Below, piece by piece: positions 62,333 through 64,000 of a stretch of DNA of 64,000 nucleotides. The stretch covers positions 124,027 to 188,026 of the forward strand of contig NZ_MSZX01000005.1 of NCBI RefSeq assembly GCF_002021565.1, read 5' to 3'. Source of the stretch: Paenibacillus selenitireducens (GTDB lineage: Bacteria; Bacillota; Bacilli; Paenibacillales; Paenibacillaceae). The position numbers and the translations under genes were made by a program. The notes beneath the pieces were generated by a model. The model saw only the letters and a program-made list of their open reading frames with translations. It ran no database searches and was not told the DNA's origin. Positions within the stretch are counted from its first letter, which is position 1, and each line of letters opens with the position of its first letter.

Positions 62333-62778
62333 TACATAGTACATGGTTTCCGAATTCAATGATATAAAAGTAATCAAAAAACTCCTGATGATGTGTTGAG
62401 ACCACAGAAAGAGTACCTTCACCCTAACCAAGTGAGCCTTCCTCGATTTTTTTCCATCCAGATGGGCCTTGTTATTATCTATAATGGAGTAATACAAGAT
62501 AGGACGTAGGAATGAGCTTTGTTTATGATCTATATTGGATTTTATGCAGGATAGGAGCCACGAATTGAGGATTATTAATGTTTTTCATCCATTTTTATTG
62601 GAAATATACAATATAGACGCTTTAATATAGGCAAATCCGTTAAAGTTATTGGATTTATCCAACATAGCCAACTTCGTCATGATCTTTATCATCGATATAG
62701 TTAAAATACTAAAATTATCAGTGCCTTATGATGTTTTGCAGGGGTTTCTTTATTGTTCTAAAAGGGGAACGATGATAA
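62333..62778. other. Gene-free AT-rich stretch
   Basis: I see no credible gene, repeat or hairpin in these 446 bases. Open frames on the minus strand have no ribosome sites and are poor in coding signal. Confidence 0.5.
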
Positions 62779-62856
62779 ATGTCGAATACAAGAATGTGGA
62801 GTAAAAAAGACGATGAATTATTCATAGAGGATAACGGCTCCATTTCACAACAATAA
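62779..62856 (+). other. Possible 25-codon open frame
   Basis: ATG 62779 follows AAAGGGGAACGATGATAA. The product MSNTRMWSKKDDELFIEDNG plus a few residues begins like Myb-like RsfA proteins (WSKKDDEL), so it may be the stub of a truncated gene. Too short to be sure. Confidence 0.25.
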
Positions 62857-62872
62857 GAAGGATGGTAATCAG

Positions 62873-63070
62873 ATGGAACAGTGGGAATATCGAACGCTCA
62901 AATTTCTTACAAAAGGTTTCTTTACGGGAGGAAAGTTAGATTTAGATGAATTCGATAACGAACTTAACGCGATGGGATCTCAGGGCTGGGAACTCATTTC
63001 TTGTTTTGATACAAGCCAATATCAGGGATCTTCGAAGGAAGTTATTTGCGTATTTAAACGAAAGAAATAA
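62873..63070 (+). CDS. DUF4177 small protein
   Basis: 65 residues, GAAGGATGG upstream. The pattern MEQWEYRTLKF at the start, the central LNAMGSQGWELISCFD and the final strand EVICVFKRKK are those of DUF4177 proteins. Function unknown. Confidence 0.8.
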   Translation: MEQWEYRTLKFLTKGFFTGGKLDLDEFDNELNAMGSQGWELISCFDTSQYQGSSKEVICVFKRKK

Positions 63071-63151
63071 ATAGATACTTATGATATTAGCTGAATGCAA
63101 GCAGAGAATGGGTACGATTATTCAATTTTTACGTAGTATGGAGGAATAACG

Positions 63152-63313
63152 ATGCGTTCAGAAGATCAAATTAAACGTATGATTATTCAGTTAGAGCAGA
63201 CGAAGCAGCGGCTCGAATCCGTTCATGAAAGTAATGAATTACGCGAGATTGTTGCTAGAATAGAAATGTTGGAATGGGTGCTAAATGCACCTACGGGAAA
63301 ATATCACGTCTGA
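63152..63313 (+). CDS. Small coiled-coil protein
   Basis: 53 residues with GGAGGA 8 bases upstream. Almost wholly helical (IKRMIIQLEQTKQRLESVHE, LREIVARIEMLEWVL), with heptad-like hydrophobic spacing. Followed directly by a terminator, which supports it as a gene. No function recognised. Confidence 0.6.
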   Translation: MRSEDQIKRMIIQLEQTKQRLESVHESNELREIVARIEMLEWVLNAPTGKYHV

Positions 63314-63328
63314 GGTATTTAATGAATG

Positions 63329-63352
63329 AACCGCGTAAAACGCGGTTTTTTT
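63329..63352 (+). terminator. Terminator after the coiled-coil gene
   Basis: AACCGCG/CGCGGTT stem with TAAAA loop followed by seven T. Confidence 0.9.
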
Positions 63353-63369
63353 GTTGTCATAAATACAGG

Positions 63370-63597
63370 GTGTTGTCGAAAAGGATCGTCCAAGTAAACG
63401 ATAAATCCATTTTATTTTCTGTTTTTGTTTTGATTCTTCTCATCACGATGATCTTTCTGACCTGTTTCAGTCTGCTCTGGTTTGTTTACCACGAATCACC
63501 CCCTCACCCGGTAGCCCATAACGGTCTATTAGATCTTCGATCATATGATTTGGATGATGCTCCACCGATTACCCTTGATGGGGAGTGGAGGTATTAG
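63370..63597 (+). pseudogene. N-terminal fragment of a 7TM-DISM-type sensor kinase
   Basis: From GTG 63370: basic start (SKRIVQVNDKS), one membrane segment (LFSVFVLILLITMIFLTCF), then the start of an extracellular domain, HNGLLDLRSYDLDDAPPITL DGEW in sequence, which matches 7TMR-DISMED2 sensor kinases (LDLRxxDFxxxxxxxLDGEWEFYW). It stops after DGEWRY and the rest of the kinase is absent before the next gene. No ribosome site. The gap 63598-63751 holds only its decayed continuation. Confidence 0.5.
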
Positions 63598-63751
63598 GGA
63601 TTTGCTGCTATGGCTTGAGTCCGCCTTTGCTCCCGGATTTCTATGACAGCATAGACGATCGTCGCGAGGCATTCATTGATTACAACCGCCGGAATGAACA
63701 ACAGGATATGAACATGGACAAATTATGAAATTGGTTCAAAATAAATCATAA

Positions 63752-63824
63752 GACTACTATTATAGTCTAGACACATATAGACTATTGCGGTAGTATATAA
63801 CTACGCAAGACTATTACAATAGTC
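63752..63824. promoter_or_regulatory. Promoter with three BlaI/MecI-type operators
   Basis: Three dyads of the form GACTA-N6-TAGTC: 63752-63767, 63780-63795 (last base differs) and 63809-63824 (perfect GACTATTACAATAGTC). Their centres are 28-29 bases apart. A promoter TAGACA (63768-63773), 17-base spacer, TAGTAT (63791-63796) lies between and across them. This is the layout expected for autorepression by the following gene. Confidence 0.75.
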
Positions 63825-63842
63825 CGAAAAGGAGGTGTACAT

Positions 63843-64000
63843 ATGGAGATAAAGCTTTTCGATTCCGAGCTCAAAATAATGGATGTCTTGTGGAAAGAGG
63901 GAGATTTAACGGCAAAAGAGCTTACCGGCATTCTAAAGGAACAGGTCGGATGGAACAAGAATACGACCTATACAGTGATTAAAAAGTGCATTGACAAGGG
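63843..64000 (+). CDS. BlaI/MecI/CopY-family repressor (3' end outside window)
   Basis: The first 52 codons follow AAGGAGGTG. MEIKLFDSELKIMDVLWKEG, then LTAKELTGILKEQVGWNKNT and TYTVIKKCIDKG form the winged-helix domain of BlaI/MecI repressors; NKNTTYTVIKKCIDKG is the recognition region. A BlaR1/MecR1-type sensor protease usually follows, which would lie beyond the window. Confidence 0.92.
   Translation, partial: MEIKLFDSELKIMDVLWKEGDLTAKELTGILKEQVGWNKNTTYTVIKKCIDK

Noticed and set aside
1-64000. CRISPR arrays, tRNA and rRNA genes
   Set aside because: No regularly spaced direct repeats with unique spacers and no tRNA cloverleaf or rRNA sequence was seen on either strand.

Overview
The window looks like the chromosome of a Paenibacillus-type Gram-positive bacterium. 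It carries the conserved Bacillales blocks rsmD-coaD-ylbJ-ylbL-ylbM-ylbN-rpmF, fapR-plsX-fabH-fabD-fabG-acpP-fabF-rnc-smc-ftsY, ylxM-ffh-rpsP-khpA-rimM-trmD, and rplS-lepB-rbgA ... rnhB-ylqG-ylqH-yraN. Strong Shine-Dalgarno sites (AGGAGG), many TTG/GTG starts and a sporulation gene (ylbJ) fit this. Nothing in the window identifies the species.

1-14.9 kb is the right end of a prophage with a contractile, simple-baseplate tail. In order: tape measure gene split by a group I intron that encodes a GIY-YIG homing endonuclease; Dit/XkdP-like protein; baseplate plug, hub, spike, gp25-like wedge and J-like wedge; fibre proteins; XkdX-like protein; holin; amidase. Behind the lysis genes lies an AT-rich accessory segment: a minus-strand basic protein, a 415-residue zinc-ribbon protein with a HEPN-like RNAIGH motif (candidate defence gene), a YolD-like gene, and a small gene behind a promoter that contains a LexA-like box. 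The probable right attachment site is near 14.97-15.05 kb.

15.3-38.1 kb is core housekeeping DNA: 16S rRNA methylation, CoA synthesis, fatty acid synthesis under FapR, RNase III, SMC, both SRP GTPases, and ribosome and tRNA maturation. 38.1-44.9 kb is a signalling island (HPt protein, chemoreceptor, OmpR-type regulator, large hybrid kinase) lying between trmD and rplS, genes usually joined in Bacillales.

45.0-57.8 kb resumes the core with rplS (with a leader RNA), lepB and rbgA. A ymcC/TetR divergent pair, an auxin-efflux carrier, a heterodimeric ABC exporter and an IS1182-type transposase remnant interrupt it before rnhB-ylqG-ylqH-yraN and an esterase. 57.8-64 kb is accessory: a 1007-residue secreted glycosidase-like protein whose LamG domain looks circularly permuted and inserted in the catalytic domain, a frameshifted cohesin fragment behind it, a tRNA 2'-phosphotransferase (kptA), small proteins, a broken 7TM-DISM kinase fragment, and the start of a BlaI/MecI repressor with three operators.

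The most interesting items are the intron/endonuclease, the HEPN-like prophage gene, the permuted LamG insertion, apparent AUA and AUC start codons for the YolD-like gene and fapR, two intergenic repeat families, and the signalling island.
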